From Betaproteobacteria bacterium HGW-Betaproteobacteria-14 (lineage in GTDB: Bacteria > Pseudomonadota > Gammaproteobacteria > Burkholderiales > Rhodocyclaceae), in NCBI GenBank assembly GCA_002840845.1, contig PHCS01000006.1, positions 17,323 to 81,322 on the forward strand: DNA of 64,000 nucleotides, read 5' to 3'. Each line of letters begins with the position of its first letter. Position 1 is the first letter of the stretch. The notes under the pieces were generated by a model. It was not told where the DNA came from and did no database searches. It saw only the letters and a list, made by a program, of their open reading frames with translations. This document shows, piece after piece, positions 8,048-16,651 of this stretch. The position numbers were made by a program, and so were the translations under genes.

Positions 8048-8940
8048 GCGGCGCGGGCGCCATGGCCTTGATCGGCGCGCGGCGCCATGCCGGCCGGCTC
8101 GGCTTTCTCGGTCTGGTGCTGGCGTATGCCGTGCTGGTCGCCGTCGCGCTCGCCACCCTGGCGGTCGACGGCGACCTGTCGCTCGGCCGCAATCCGCTGG
8201 CGAACCTGGCGAAGACCGCCGGCGAGTTCGCCCGCCCGAGCTTTCTCGACGTCTGGTTCGGCGACCCGCAACGCGAATACCGCAGCGAGGACGGCACGCT
8301 GCTGCGCGTCGAGGATCGCCGTGCCGTGGAGGCCGGCTTTCTGCGCCAGCTCGGCGCCGCCGCCTGGACCACCTTCGTCATCGGCACGCTGGGCTCGCTG
8401 CTCGGCGCCGTGCTGGCGCTGCCGCTCGGTGTGGCTACCGCACGCAATCTCGGCGCATCGCGATTCTTCAGCTTGCCGGCCAAGGCGATCCTCGATGCGA
8501 CGCGGTCGATCCACACCCTCGTGTTCGGCCTGGTGCTGGTGGGCATCGTCGGCCTCGGCCCCACGGCGGGCATCCTGGCCATCGCCCTGCATTCGATGGG
8601 CACCTACGGCAAGCTCTATGCGGAGGCCATCGAAACGTTGGACATGAGCGCCGTCGAAGCCGTGCGCGCGGTCGGCGCCGGTCCGGCGCAGGTGTTCTTC
8701 AACGGCGTCTGGCCGGCCGTCCTGCCGCAGTTCGTCTCCGCCCATCTCTACATCTGGGAGTTCAACATCCGCGACTCCACCGTCCTCGGCCTCATCGGCG
8801 CCGGCGGGCTGGGGCTGCTGATCACCGAGGCGACCGCGCTGTTTCAGTGGGGGCGCCTGGCGACCATCCTCCTCGTCGTGGTCGCGCTGGTGTCGGCGTT
8901 CGATGCCGTCAGCCGGCGCATCCGCAAAGCGCTGCTGTGA
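8044..8940 (+). CDS. PhnE-like ABC transporter permease
   Basis: A 298-residue inner-membrane permease with about six helices. The conserved cytoplasmic coupling loop reads EAVRAVGAGPAQVFFNGVWP, as in PhnE/PtxC. A soluble insert at about residues 60-95 sits between the first helix and the core, as in PhnE. It overlaps the binding-protein gene by 4 bp (ATGA), so translation is coupled. With its neighbours it forms a complete importer. Confidence 0.82.
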   Translation: MSGAGAMALIGARRHAGRLGFLGLVLAYAVLVAVALATLAVDGDLSLGRNPLANLAKTAGEFARPSFLDVWFGDPQREYRSEDGTLLRVEDRRAVEAGFLRQLGAAAWTTFVIGTLGSLLGAVLALPLGVATARNLGASRFFSLPAKAILDATRSIHTLVFGLVLVGIVGLGPTAGILAIALHSMGTYGKLYAEAIETLDMSAVEAVRAVGAGPAQVFFNGVWPAVLPQFVSAHLYIWEFNIRDSTVLGLIGAGGLGLLITEATALFQWGRLATILLVVVALVSAFDAVSRRIRKALL

Positions 8941-9767
8941 GCGCGGCGGCGAAAGTCAGTCCCGGCGGGACGGCGGCCAGGCTGGAGGGCGTCGTCTGCG
9001 AGGTGGCCGGCAAGGCGGCGATCGACATCGAGGCCCTGCGCATTGCGCAGGGCGAGCGCATCGCACTCGTCGGCCCCAATGGCGCGGGCAAGTCCACCCT
9101 GCTGCGGCTGCTGTCCGGCTTCGCGCGACCCGGGCGCGGCGAAGCCGTCGTGCTGGGGCGCCGCCTGCCGCTTGCCGGCCGCGAACTGAGGGCGCTGCGC
9201 GGCGAAATCGGCCAGGTGCTCCAGGGCCTGCACCTGGTGCAGCGCCTGAGTGCGCTCGACAACGTGCTCATCGGCGCGCTGGGCCGGCTGGCCGGCTGGC
9301 GCACCCTGGCACGCTGCCATCGTGCACAGGACATCGCCGAGGCCGAGGCCGCGCTGCGCGCCGTCGGCCTGCTGGCGAAAGCCGACTGCCGCGTCGACCG
9401 CCTCTCCGGCGGCGAGCGGCAGAAGGTGGCCGTCGCCCGCATGCTGATGCAGCGCCCGCGCCTCATCCTGGCCGACGAGCCGACGGCCGCGCTCGATCCG
9501 CGCGCCGCGGCCGAGGTGTGCGCGCTGCTCGCCGGGGCGGCCGGCGGCGCCACGCTGGTGTCGGTCGTGCACAACCCCTCGCTGCTGCCGCTGCTCGCCG
9601 AGCGGGTCGTCGGGCTCCGGCAGGGCCGCATTGCCTTCGATCTGCCGCTCGCACAGGCGGACGACCAGCGGCTGCTGGGCCTCTACCGCAGAGACGAAGT
9701 CGGCCCGGCGGACGGCCTGGCGCACGCGCCCGCCCGGCCGCGCCGGATTGCCGCGGAGATGCCATGA
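8937..9767 (+). CDS. PhnC-like ABC transporter ATP-binding protein
   Basis: A 276-residue ATPase with Walker A GPNGAGKST, Q-loop GQVLQGLHLVQ, signature LSGGERQK, Walker B LILADEPTAAL and a His switch (SVVHN). The GTG start at 8937 overlaps the permease stop codon (GTGA) and is chosen over much longer upstream frames for that reason. It powers import by the preceding permease and receptor. The family assignment comes mainly from the operon and the PhnC-like TLVSVVHNPS segment. Confidence 0.82.
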   Translation: MSAAAKVSPGGTAARLEGVVCEVAGKAAIDIEALRIAQGERIALVGPNGAGKSTLLRLLSGFARPGRGEAVVLGRRLPLAGRELRALRGEIGQVLQGLHLVQRLSALDNVLIGALGRLAGWRTLARCHRAQDIAEAEAALRAVGLLAKADCRVDRLSGGERQKVAVARMLMQRPRLILADEPTAALDPRAAAEVCALLAGAAGGATLVSVVHNPSLLPLLAERVVGLRQGRIAFDLPLAQADDQRLLGLYRRDEVGPADGLAHAPARPRRIAAEMP

Positions 9768-10822
9768 GCGTTCCGCACTGCCGCCCGAAGGGGCGCCAGC
9801 CAAAACCCGGAGCCGCGCATCGGCGAACCATCGTCACCCCCTTCCTCGGGAAGGGGGCCGGGGGGATGGAGGCCTCAGCTGAGGCCACGGGCCGCGCCTG
9901 CCCCCTCGGCTATCGCTACGGCGCGGCTGCGTTGCGCGCCTGTCCGGAGCATCACGCCGCCACGCTCTACGTCATCGGCGGCCTCTACGGCAACCTGCCG
10001 GCGCTCGAAGCGATCCTCGCCCTGGCGGCGCGCGAGCCCACGCCCGTCACGCTGTGCTTCAACGGCGACTTCAACTGGTTCGATGTCGACGACGCCGGCT
10101 TCGCCGCGATCAATCGCGCGGTGCTCGAGCACGACGCCCTGCTCGGCAATGTCGAGGCGGAGCTGCTCGCGCCGGGCGACGATGCCGGCTGCGGCTGCGC
10201 CTATCCGGCGCAGGTGGACGACGGCACGGTCGAGCGTTCGAACCGGATCCACGCGCGCCTGAAGGCGACCGCGCGGCGGCACCCGCACATCGTCGCGCGC
10301 CTCGGCCGGCTGCCGATGCTGCGCCGCTACCGCGTCGGCGGCCTCGCCGTCGGCGTGGTGCATGGCGACGCCGAATCCCTGGCCGGCTGGCGCTTCGACG
10401 TCGCGGCGCTGGACGACCCCGGCAACCGGCCCTGGCTGGAGGCCGCCTTCGCCGAGGCCGGCGTCGACGCCTTCGCCAGCACCCACACCTGCCTGCCGGC
10501 GCTGCGCACCTTCGATATAGGCGGCCGCCGCCGCGCCGTCGTCAACAACGGCGCGGCCGGCATGCCGAATTTCCGCGGCGAACGGACCGGCCTGATCACG
10601 CGCATCGGCACCGCGCCGGGTCCGCACCCGGTGCTCTACGGCGCGCGTCTGCGGGGCGTGCACCTCGACGCGCTGCCGGTGCCCTACGACGCGGCAAGAT
10701 GGGAGCTGGCCTTCCTTGCCAATTGGCCGCCGGGCTCGGATGCGCACGTCTCGTATTTCCGCCGCATCCGCGACGGCGCGGATTTCACGCCGGCACGCGC
10801 CCGCGGCGCGGATGGGTTATGA
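9764..10822 (+). CDS. Calcineurin-like metallophosphoesterase, first metal motif degenerate
   Basis: About 352 residues. The body resembles YfcE/ApaH-type phosphoesterases: YGNLPALEAIL, NGDFNWFD, LLGNVEAEL, VVHGDAES and a late STHTCLPAL. The first motif, normally SDIHGN with metal-binding Asp and His, is here IGGLYGN, so both ligands are missing. The ATG at 9764 overlaps the ATPase stop, but the first 35 codons run through a dispersed palindromic repeat (9824-9866), and an ATG at 9866 may be the real start. It sits in the transporter operon, suggesting action on the imported phosphorus compound; catalytic ability is doubtful. Confidence 0.65.
   Translation: MSVPHCRPKGRQPKPGAAHRRTIVTPFLGKGAGGMEASAEATGRACPLGYRYGAAALRACPEHHAATLYVIGGLYGNLPALEAILALAAREPTPVTLCFNGDFNWFDVDDAGFAAINRAVLEHDALLGNVEAELLAPGDDAGCGCAYPAQVDDGTVERSNRIHARLKATARRHPHIVARLGRLPMLRRYRVGGLAVGVVHGDAESLAGWRFDVAALDDPGNRPWLEAAFAEAGVDAFASTHTCLPALRTFDIGGRRRAVVNNGAAGMPNFRGERTGLITRIGTAPGPHPVLYGARLRGVHLDALPVPYDAARWELAFLANWPPGSDAHVSYFRRIRDGADFTPARARGADGL
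9824..9866 (+). repeat. Dispersed REP-like palindrome (copy A1)
   Basis: GAACCATCGTCACCCCC, then TTCCTCGGGAAGGGGG and a G-run. Nearly the same sequence lies at 44778-44822 and a shortened version at 46511-46545. Here it falls inside, or just before, a coding region. Confidence 0.6.
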
Positions 10823-10946
10823 GGCGGGTCGTTTCGGTTATCCGTCCCGCCGGCTGCCGTGGCCAAATGGAAGCGCAAGCGAATAAGCACAGCGGGCGTC
10901 CGATACGTCCGCGCATCGAAAACCCCAAATACCGAGGAGAAGCAAG

Positions 10947-11483
10947 ATGAGACAAGCATTTTCGAAACGGCCCTTGATCGCCGCCGTGCTGGCCTGCGCG
11001 GTCCTCCTGCCCATGCAGGGCGCACTGGCCGAAACATTTTCCCCCTACGGCACGGCCAAGGTTGACATGCATGCCATGCCCGTGACCGACGTCGTGTTCG
11101 ACGTGAACTACGAAGACCCGAAACAGCTGAACACTCTGTACAACTTCATCAGAAACACGGCGCGGGAAACGAAGGGCAATGTCGTGGTGGTGACCCACGG
11201 GCCGGAGCTGCGCGCCTTCGCCAAGGAGAACTACGAGAAGTACCAGGGCATCGTCGACCGGATGGCCGAGCTGGCGAAGGACGGCGTGCAGTTCAAGATG
11301 TGCAACAACGCCATGAAGGCGGCCGGTTTCAGGAGCGAGGACATGCACGGCTTCATCACGGTGGTGCCGGCCGGCTTTCCGGAGCTCGCCTACTGGCAGG
11401 GCAAGGGCTACAAGTACATCAACCCGCTGCCCCTGCCGGTCAAGGACGTGCGCTACATCGATCAGCCCGGGCTGAAGAAATAG
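10947..11483 (+). CDS. DsrE/F-like periplasmic protein
   Basis: A 178-residue protein with a signal peptide (cleavage near ALA-ETF) and a DsrE-like domain: DVVFDVNYEDPKQLNTLYNF, then VVVVTHGPELRAF and a single Cys in VQFKMCNNAMKAAG, where DsrE proteins place the persulfide-carrying cysteine. Cytoplasmic DsrE relatives pass sulfane sulfur; secreted forms are common next to sulfur genes but are poorly studied. AGGAGAAGCAAG precedes the ATG. It lies in the plus-strand cluster after the transporter genes with a 124-bp gap. Confidence 0.75.
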   Translation: MRQAFSKRPLIAAVLACAVLLPMQGALAETFSPYGTAKVDMHAMPVTDVVFDVNYEDPKQLNTLYNFIRNTARETKGNVVVVTHGPELRAFAKENYEKYQGIVDRMAELAKDGVQFKMCNNAMKAAGFRSEDMHGFITVVPAGFPELAYWQGKGYKYINPLPLPVKDVRYIDQPGLKK

Positions 11484-11503
11484 GCCGCCGTGCCGGATCG
11501 GCA

Positions 11504-12199
11504 ATGACGCGCCGGGAATCTCCCGCAAGAATCGAGGGCGTGCGCGCCTGCGTCTTCGACGCCTACGGCACCCTGTTCGACGTTTCGAGCGTCGCCCGCG
11601 GCGCGCAGGACGCGCTCGGCGAGCGCTGGCAGGCGCTGTCCGACCTGTGGCGCCTCAAGCAGCTGCAATACACCTGGCTGCGCGGGCTCGCCGGCCAGCA
11701 TGCCGATTTCTGGCAGGTGACAGGGGATGCCCTCGATTACGCGATGGCCACCCTCGGCATCGCGGACGAAGGGCTGCGCGGGCGGCTCATGAACCTGTAT
11801 CTCTCCATCTCCGCCTATCCCGAGGTGCCGGCGATGCTCGCCGCGCTCAAGGCGCGCGGCCTGAAGCTCGCCATCCTTTCCAACGGCTCGCCGGCGATGC
11901 TTGCCGCCGCCGCCGGGAATGCGGGCATCGCCGGCCATTTCGACGCCGTGCTCTCGGTCGAGGAGGTCGGTGTCTACAAGCCGCATCCGCAGGTCTACGG
12001 CCTCGCGCCGCGCAGGCTGGGCGTGGCGAAGGAGCAGGTCTGCTTCCTTTCCTCCAACGGCTGGGACGCGCATGCCGCCAAGGCCTTCGGCTTCCGGGTG
12101 CTCTGGTGCAACCGCTTCGCCCAGGCGCCCGAGCGCATCCCGGCGACGCCGGACGGGGAAATAGTCGATCTCTCCTCACTGCCCGAACGGGTGGGCTGA
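11504..12199 (+). CDS. Haloacid dehalogenase, type II (HAD superfamily)
   Basis: A 231-residue HAD hydrolase with nucleophile motif DAYGTLFD near the N-terminus, motif II Ser in ILSNGSP, Lys in VGVYKPHPQVYG and motif IV SSNGWDAHAA. The pattern SSNxWD matches type II 2-haloacid dehalogenases, which displace halide from short L-2-haloacids. Substrate range in such homologues varies, and some are plain phosphatases. The start at 11504 follows the DsrE gene by 20 bp. Confidence 0.85.
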   Translation: MTRRESPARIEGVRACVFDAYGTLFDVSSVARGAQDALGERWQALSDLWRLKQLQYTWLRGLAGQHADFWQVTGDALDYAMATLGIADEGLRGRLMNLYLSISAYPEVPAMLAALKARGLKLAILSNGSPAMLAAAAGNAGIAGHFDAVLSVEEVGVYKPHPQVYGLAPRRLGVAKEQVCFLSSNGWDAHAAKAFGFRVLWCNRFAQAPERIPATPDGEIVDLSSLPERVG

Positions 12200-12204
12200 G
12201 ACCG

Positions 12205-12519
12205 GTGTTCCGGCAGGACCTGTCGGAACCCTTCGGGCGCACCATGGGCTGCACCGCGCGCGAGCTGCGCGGCTGGCTGGTGCGTGCCCTGCCCGGCGCA
12301 CGACTTGCCATCGAGGGAGACGACGATGAAGGCCTTTGCCGGGCGCGCTTCGAAGACGGCGAACTGCACATCGCCTGGCGGACGCTCGCGCCGCGCAGGA
12401 TCGCGTTGCTGAGCATTCCGCAACTGCAGGTCCGCTTTCACTACACCGGCCTTTCGCCGCAGCGTCGCCGCGATGTCCAGGATTACTTCGACAGGGCCAC
12501 CCAGCGCGGCGGAGGATAG
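12205..12519 (+). CDS. Hypothetical protein, about 104 residues
   Basis: An open frame of 104 codons from a GTG at 12205, or 91 codons from the ATG at 12244. It starts 6 bp after the HAD gene, so it is probably translated with it. The sequence is basic at the C-terminus (HYTGLSPQRRRDVQDYFDRATQ) and has no signal peptide or membrane helix. Codon use looks like its neighbours. I do not recognise the family. Confidence 0.6.
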   Translation: MFRQDLSEPFGRTMGCTARELRGWLVRALPGARLAIEGDDDEGLCRARFEDGELHIAWRTLAPRRIALLSIPQLQVRFHYTGLSPQRRRDVQDYFDRATQRGGG

Positions 12520-12588
12520 GGCGCCACCACCATCGTCATCAAGCTGTACCCGGCAAGAACCGCGCTAACCGCAGGTGCATCCATACTA

Positions 12589-12770
12589 GGGTCTGTTCTC
12601 ATTCATTCTGTCGGTGCGCCCGGAAATATCCGTTCCCTTCGGGTTGCGGCGCAAAAGCGCCGGCTGCGTCGTTGCGCTCCTTGTCAAGGGGGCGGCCATT
12701 GACTGCATCGCGTCTGGCAGTCGACGCTTCTGGCTACAACGCATCCGACAGAATGAATGAGAACAGACCC
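12589..12770. mobile_element. 182-bp MITE with perfect 26-bp terminal inverted repeats
   Basis: GGGTCTGTTCTCATTCATTC and six more bases (12589-12614) are repeated perfectly inverted at 12745-12770. The element is flanked on both sides by TA (12587-12588 and 12771-12772), the duplication expected for IS630/Tc1-like transposition. It encodes no transposase. Its right end supplies the last base of the stop codon of the YeeE gene next to it. Confidence 0.85.
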
Positions 12771-13786
12771 TAAGCGCAGCGATCATCAGAGCAGACAATC
12801 GGGGCCATCCTGCCGCCCAAGGCGCGCATCGCCAGCAAGGCAACCGCAACGCCGGCGAGCAGGGCAAGATAGGCTGCCAGCGCCCACGCCGACAACGTCG
12901 GGATCGCCCTGAGGATGAGCGTGTCGTTGCCGCCCGGAATCAACGCGACGCCCATTCCCATGAGGAGCCCTCCGGCAAATCGCCGTCCCACGGTTGCGGG
13001 CCGCCCGAGCCGCAAGGCGAAAGAGCGGCGCTGCCATGAGGAGAGCAGCATCCCGGCGACGAGCGCAAGAACCAGCACACCCTGCATTGCCGAGGGCGGG
13101 GGGACTTGCGCAACCCAGGAATCGACCTGTGCATGCAGGAAGCGGGTATAGGTCCACGTGCCCTGCAGCGAATAAAGCAGTCCGCCGGAAACGCCCATGA
13201 TTGCCGCAGCGGTGGATAGCCGATAGGCGGGACTGAACAGCCGCTGAAACAGCGGCGCCGGCGAACGGTGCACGCGCCAGAGGCGCAGGGCCTCCCAAGC
13301 GACCCAGAGCCACAGCGCCGAGAGCATGAATACAACCCATGTGTCGTGAGAGGACCAAGGATCGGCCAGAGACTGAGAGGCAGTCAGATGGAAGCGATGC
13401 GCCGATGCGCTCCAGGCTGTGATCCCCGCGGCCAACCCGGCGGTGGTACCCAGCATGGAAATATCGCCATCGGCCAAGCGCTGCAGGGTGGATAGTGAAC
13501 AGGCGCCGTTGACGGCGGCGCCGACGCCAAAAAGGAAGCCGCCTGCCAGGGTGTAAATGTGCGGCGTGCGGTCGATCAGGGACATGCCCGATGGCGAGGC
13601 GACGAGCAGAACGGCTCCGGCCACGGCGGTTGCCCATGCTGCCGCCTTGGCGAAACTGGACAGCATGTGCGCTGTGCCCGACGTCATGATTTCGCCGACG
13701 GCCCGAACGGTACACAAACTGGCCCGGTGCGAGGCGAAGCCGAGCCAGATTACGAGGCCGACGGAAATCAGGGCAACGATGCTCAC
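12770..13786 (-). CDS. YeeE/YedE family sulfur-compound transporter
   Basis: A 338-residue integral membrane protein with about nine or ten helices. It shows the family features: the pore-lining cysteine in HRASLCTVRAVGEI near the start, a second in GAAVNGACSLSTLQRLADGD, and a related pattern in the C-terminal half. Members import thiosulfate or sulfur anions. The stop codon TAG is formed by the TA target duplication plus the first base of the adjacent MITE, so the original C-terminus may have been a few residues different or longer. The final residues VCSDDRCA are cysteine-rich. Confidence 0.8.
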   Translation of the reverse strand: MSIVALISVGLVIWLGFASHRASLCTVRAVGEIMTSGTAHMLSSFAKAAAWATAVAGAVLLVASPSGMSLIDRTPHIYTLAGGFLFGVGAAVNGACSLSTLQRLADGDISMLGTTAGLAAGITAWSASAHRFHLTASQSLADPWSSHDTWVVFMLSALWLWVAWEALRLWRVHRSPAPLFQRLFSPAYRLSTAAAIMGVSGGLLYSLQGTWTYTRFLHAQVDSWVAQVPPPSAMQGVLVLALVAGMLLSSWQRRSFALRLGRPATVGRRFAGGLLMGMGVALIPGGNDTLILRAIPTLSAWALAAYLALLAGVAVALLAMRALGGRMAPIVCSDDRCA

Positions 13787-13844
13787 GGGGACGCTCTGGC
13801 CTCAGACGAAAATGCCGCAACGCGCAAGCCGTTTCTACCAGCGT

Positions 13845-14918
13845 TCAGCCGTCCTTGGCCTCGAGCGTGAAACGGAAGCTGTTGCCGTCGATCAGCTCGA
13901 AGATCGGGCGGTAAAGCCCCGGCTTGTCGCCGGCGCGGAACTCGATCGGCAGCAGGCCGGGGTTCGGCTTGCCGCCGCCGCCGGCGGGTGGGTAGGCCGC
14001 ATCGCGCAGCACTTCGCCCGACAGCACCGGCTTGCCGTCCGCGCCGCGCGGGCTGGAGGCCGACTGGCCCCTGGCGCCTTCCGGCGCGGCGCCGATGATG
14101 CCGCCCACGACCTTGTCGGTGGCCGCATCGAGCACCTTGTCGTCGTTCGTGTCCTGCACCAGCAGTCCGCCGGTATAGCGCGGGAAGCGCTTGAGATCGC
14201 GCGGCGCGACGCCGACCCGGTTCAGCGCGCTGCCCGTCTCGCCCCACAGCAGCAGCCCGAGGCGGTGCGGCATGACCTGGCCCGGCGCGGCCTTCTGGTA
14301 ATCCGCATTCGTGCCCGGCGGCAGATGGAAGTTCGTCGGCGCGAGGCGGGCCTTCGGCGCATCCTCCAGCACCTTGATGCTGCCCGACCATGCGGCGATG
14401 ACTTTGCCGTCGGCACCGAGATGCTCCGCCGCGACCGGGTAGTCGCCGGGGAAGGGATTCAGGAAGGTGCGCCCGCGCAGGTGGATGACCTTGATGCCCG
14501 GCGCGTTGGCGCCCGACGCGGCGATATCCGCGGTGGCCGTGACGGTCATCGCATGGGCCTTGCCGTCATAGCCGATGCGGTACTGCCCGGCCAGTTTCAC
14601 GGCCCCCTGCGGCCAGCCCTTGGTGAAAACGAGGTTGGCGTCCGTGTCCGGCTTCACCGCCGCCTGATCGTTGCGCTTGAAGGCCTCAGGCATCCTGAGC
14701 CGGATCGATTCGCCGGCTTTCATCGCCAGGCCCGGCGTGGCGGGATTCGCATCCGGCACCAGCACGAAGACATAGTCGGTGGCCTGGCCGGAAACGTGGC
14801 CGTCGTAGGTGATCGGCGCTGGCGCCACGGCGAGCGGGTGCGGGTTCGAGGCGGGCAGGGTGCTGCAGGCGCCGAGCGCGGCGGCCAGCGCGGCGACGAG
14901 TACGGGGTTTCTCGACAT
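13845..14918 (-). CDS. Secreted lipoprotein of unknown function
   Basis: A 357-residue protein with a lipoprotein signal peptide; the lipobox LGAC places the acylated cysteine at residue 18. The mature part is beta-rich by appearance and includes a calcium-loop-like stretch (DTNDDKVLDAATD) and a glycine/proline-rich turn near residue 305. No known family is recognised. It is monocistronic on the minus strand, with an ECF-type promoter 46-75 bp upstream. By its lipid anchor it should sit in the outer or inner membrane facing the periplasm. Confidence 0.7.
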   Translation of the reverse strand: MSRNPVLVAALAAALGACSTLPASNPHPLAVAPAPITYDGHVSGQATDYVFVLVPDANPATPGLAMKAGESIRLRMPEAFKRNDQAAVKPDTDANLVFTKGWPQGAVKLAGQYRIGYDGKAHAMTVTATADIAASGANAPGIKVIHLRGRTFLNPFPGDYPVAAEHLGADGKVIAAWSGSIKVLEDAPKARLAPTNFHLPPGTNADYQKAAPGQVMPHRLGLLLWGETGSALNRVGVAPRDLKRFPRYTGGLLVQDTNDDKVLDAATDKVVGGIIGAAPEGARGQSASSPRGADGKPVLSGEVLRDAAYPPAGGGGKPNPGLLPIEFRAGDKPGLYRPIFELIDGNSFRFTLEAKDG

Positions 14919-14963
14919 GGACGGTCTCCTTGGGGTTGGGGTATTGTGGTGCGTTGCACCTCC

Positions 14964-14993
14964 TTCGTCTGGCGGAGCGGTCGATTTCTTACA
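14964..14993 (-). promoter_or_regulatory. ECF-type promoter of the lipoprotein gene
   Basis: On the minus strand TGTAAG (14993-14988, continuing AAAT) and AGACGAA (14970-14964), spacing 23 nt. It lies 46 bp before the start codon. The remaining gap to 15151 shows nothing else. Confidence 0.6.
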
Positions 14994-15151
14994 GCGTCCG
15001 CACTAGCTTTCCCGCCTGCCGCCGTCCTGCCGGGACTGACTTTGGAGCGGCCATGTCTGGCGATGCGTGCCTGCGGTTCTACGCGTGACGAGTGCACGGG
15101 CTGCCACGCCCGCCGACTGAAAGTCGTCGCAAGGAGCGGGGTCGGCCCGAG

Positions 15152-15847
15152 TCAGGCCGCAAAACCGGGCACAACGAAAAAGTAGGCGCTGAGCACGTAA
15201 AGACCGGACAACATCAGCAGAATCCCGCCGATGACTTCAAGGTATTTGTGGAATCGGCGCAGCCCAGAGAGGCCTTCCAGCCATCCTGCGGCTGCCGCGC
15301 CCAACAGGATGGGCATCGCCCGCCCCAGGGCAAATGCAAGCAGCAGCGCCATGCCAAAGCCGGGAGAGCCAATACCGGCGGCAACGCCGAGCAGAACCAC
15401 AAGGGCGGGCGTGCAAAACGGGCAGATTGCCATCGAGAACGGAACGCCCAGCGAAAATGCGCCCCATGCCCCGGCCACGGGCCTCGCACGAAATTTCAAG
15501 GCCGGGAGAGGCAGGCGCAGCCATCCCGGCCACATAAGGCCCAGCACGATCAGCAGCGGGCCGAGCACCAAACCCCATGCACGCCCAAGCAGATGTTGAA
15601 CCCAGCTGCCGCCGAGGCCGGCTGCCAGTCCCAAGGCGACATGGGTCACGACCATGCCCAGTATGAAAAAACCGCCATAGAGCGTTGCCTGACGCGGGGA
15701 ACGCGCTGCCGTCACGTAGGCGAGGGAAACGGGGATCGCCGCCAGCGCAACCGGGTTGAAGCTGAAAGCAAAGCCCGTCAGAAAGCCAATCCACAGGGCG
15801 CCAAGCCCCGCTTGCGACACCGCCAGGCGTAATGCTTCGGCGTCCAT
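15152..15847 (-). CDS. CcdA/DsbD-like thiol-disulfide transporter membrane protein
   Basis: A 231-residue membrane protein with six hydrophobic segments, matching the CcdA size. Redox cysteines are visible in MAICPFCTPALVVLLGV; the partner position in the first half (FAFSFNPVALAAIPVSLAY) has Asn rather than Cys, so it departs from standard CcdA, which uses one cysteine in each half. It overlaps the thioredoxin-like gene upstream (TGATG) and would pass electrons to it or another periplasmic thiol protein. Together with the MerR-type gene it forms a metal-linked thiol module. Confidence 0.72.
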   Translation of the reverse strand: MDAEALRLAVSQAGLGALWIGFLTGFAFSFNPVALAAIPVSLAYVTAARSPRQATLYGGFFILGMVVTHVALGLAAGLGGSWVQHLLGRAWGLVLGPLLIVLGLMWPGWLRLPLPALKFRARPVAGAWGAFSLGVPFSMAICPFCTPALVVLLGVAAGIGSPGFGMALLLAFALGRAMPILLGAAAAGWLEGLSGLRRFHKYLEVIGGILLMLSGLYVLSAYFFVVPGFAA

Positions 15848-16113
15848 CAGTGCGGCGCCAGGCGGATCAACGCCGCCCTGAACTGATCGGGGGGCGGTAG
15901 TGCCGAAAACGTCAGCTCGCCGTTGATGGCGATGGCCGGCATGCTCAGCACCCCGAGAGACACCGCGTAGTCGAGCTCCTCCATGACATCGATCTCGCGC
16001 CAGAAGACATTGTCCTCGCCGAGCAGGCTGATTGCGACGGCGCGGAGTTCGCCCTGTGCGGCTGCGCACTTGCCGCATCCCGGCGCGGCGATGACCTCGA
16101 TCCTGACGCTCAT
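15847..16113 (-). CDS. Small thioredoxin-fold protein
   Basis: An 88-residue single thioredoxin-like domain with the redox pair Cys13-Gly-Lys-Cys16 and a cis-Pro loop [14 protein letters not shown]. It lacks a signal peptide, so it is cytoplasmic or acts on the cytoplasmic face. The ATG at 16113 overlaps the MerR-type gene's stop, and its own stop overlaps the CcdA-like start, giving a tight three-gene operon. Such proteins (redox-active disulfide protein 2 type) commonly accompany CcdA-like carriers. Confidence 0.75.
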   Translation of the reverse strand: MSVRIEVIAAPGCGKCAAAQGELRAVAISLLGEDNVFWREIDVMEELDYAVSLGVLSMPAIAINGELTFSALPPPDQFRAALIRLAPH

Positions 16114-16526
16114 CGGGCCGCCTCGGCGAGACTGTTCTCCAGCGCTGCGAGGATGGGGCAGTCGGCGGTCACGGCCTTGCCGCCCGAACAGCTTTTGATC
16201 AGATCGTCCAGGGCGTGCGACATGGCTTGCAGCGCCAGGAGCTTGTGCGTTATGCGCAGCTTCTTCTCGATGGCCAGGCTGCGCACGTCTTCGCAACAGG
16301 CGCCGTCGGCCTGCTTGAGCGTCAGCAGTTCGCGAATGTCCGACAGCGTGAATCCGCACTGCTGGGCGTGCTTGATGAAACGGATCCGGCGCATGGCCTC
16401 ATCGTTGTACAGTCGATAACCCGCGGCGGTTTTCGACGCAGGTCGGATCAAATGCTCCTTCTCGTAGTAGCGCAGCGTATCCGTGCTGACGCCGGCGAGC
16501 ATGGCGACTTTTCCGATGGTGTACAT
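16110..16526 (-). CDS. MerR-family metal-responsive regulator
   Basis: A 138-residue regulator. The winged HTH reads [21 protein letters not shown]; a long coiled-coil and a C-terminal metal loop follow, with Cys pairs in [15 protein letters not shown] and [11 protein letters not shown]. This cysteine layout is closest to the ZntR/CadR/PbrR/MerR group, so the ligand is a soft divalent metal. The start at 16526 follows GGAGGG at the right distance; the ATG at 16538 lies upstream of that site and is not used. It probably controls its own operon from the 19-bp-spacer promoter at 16551. Confidence 0.85.
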   Translation of the reverse strand: MYTIGKVAMLAGVSTDTLRYYEKEHLIRPASKTAAGYRLYNDEAMRRIRFIKHAQQCGFTLSDIRELLTLKQADGACCEDVRSLAIEKKLRITHKLLALQAMSHALDDLIKSCSGGKAVTADCPILAALENSLAEAAR

Positions 16527-16550
16527 GATGCCCTCCAAGCCGAAGCCACA

Positions 16551-16581
16551 ATATAAACCTTGGAGTCAACACTACGGTCAA
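16551..16581 (-). promoter_or_regulatory. MerR-type promoter with 19-bp spacer
   Basis: On the minus strand TTGACC (16581-16576) and TTATAT (16556-16551) are separated by 19 bp, the overlong spacer that MerR proteins untwist. It lies 25 bp before the regulator's start codon, so the operon is probably autoregulated. Confidence 0.7.
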
Positions 16582-16651
16582 GCGTTCATCCAAATAGTTT
16601 TGCAGGAGCGAAATCTGGAGAGAGGCCGCGGTCCCTCGCCGGACCCGCCGT

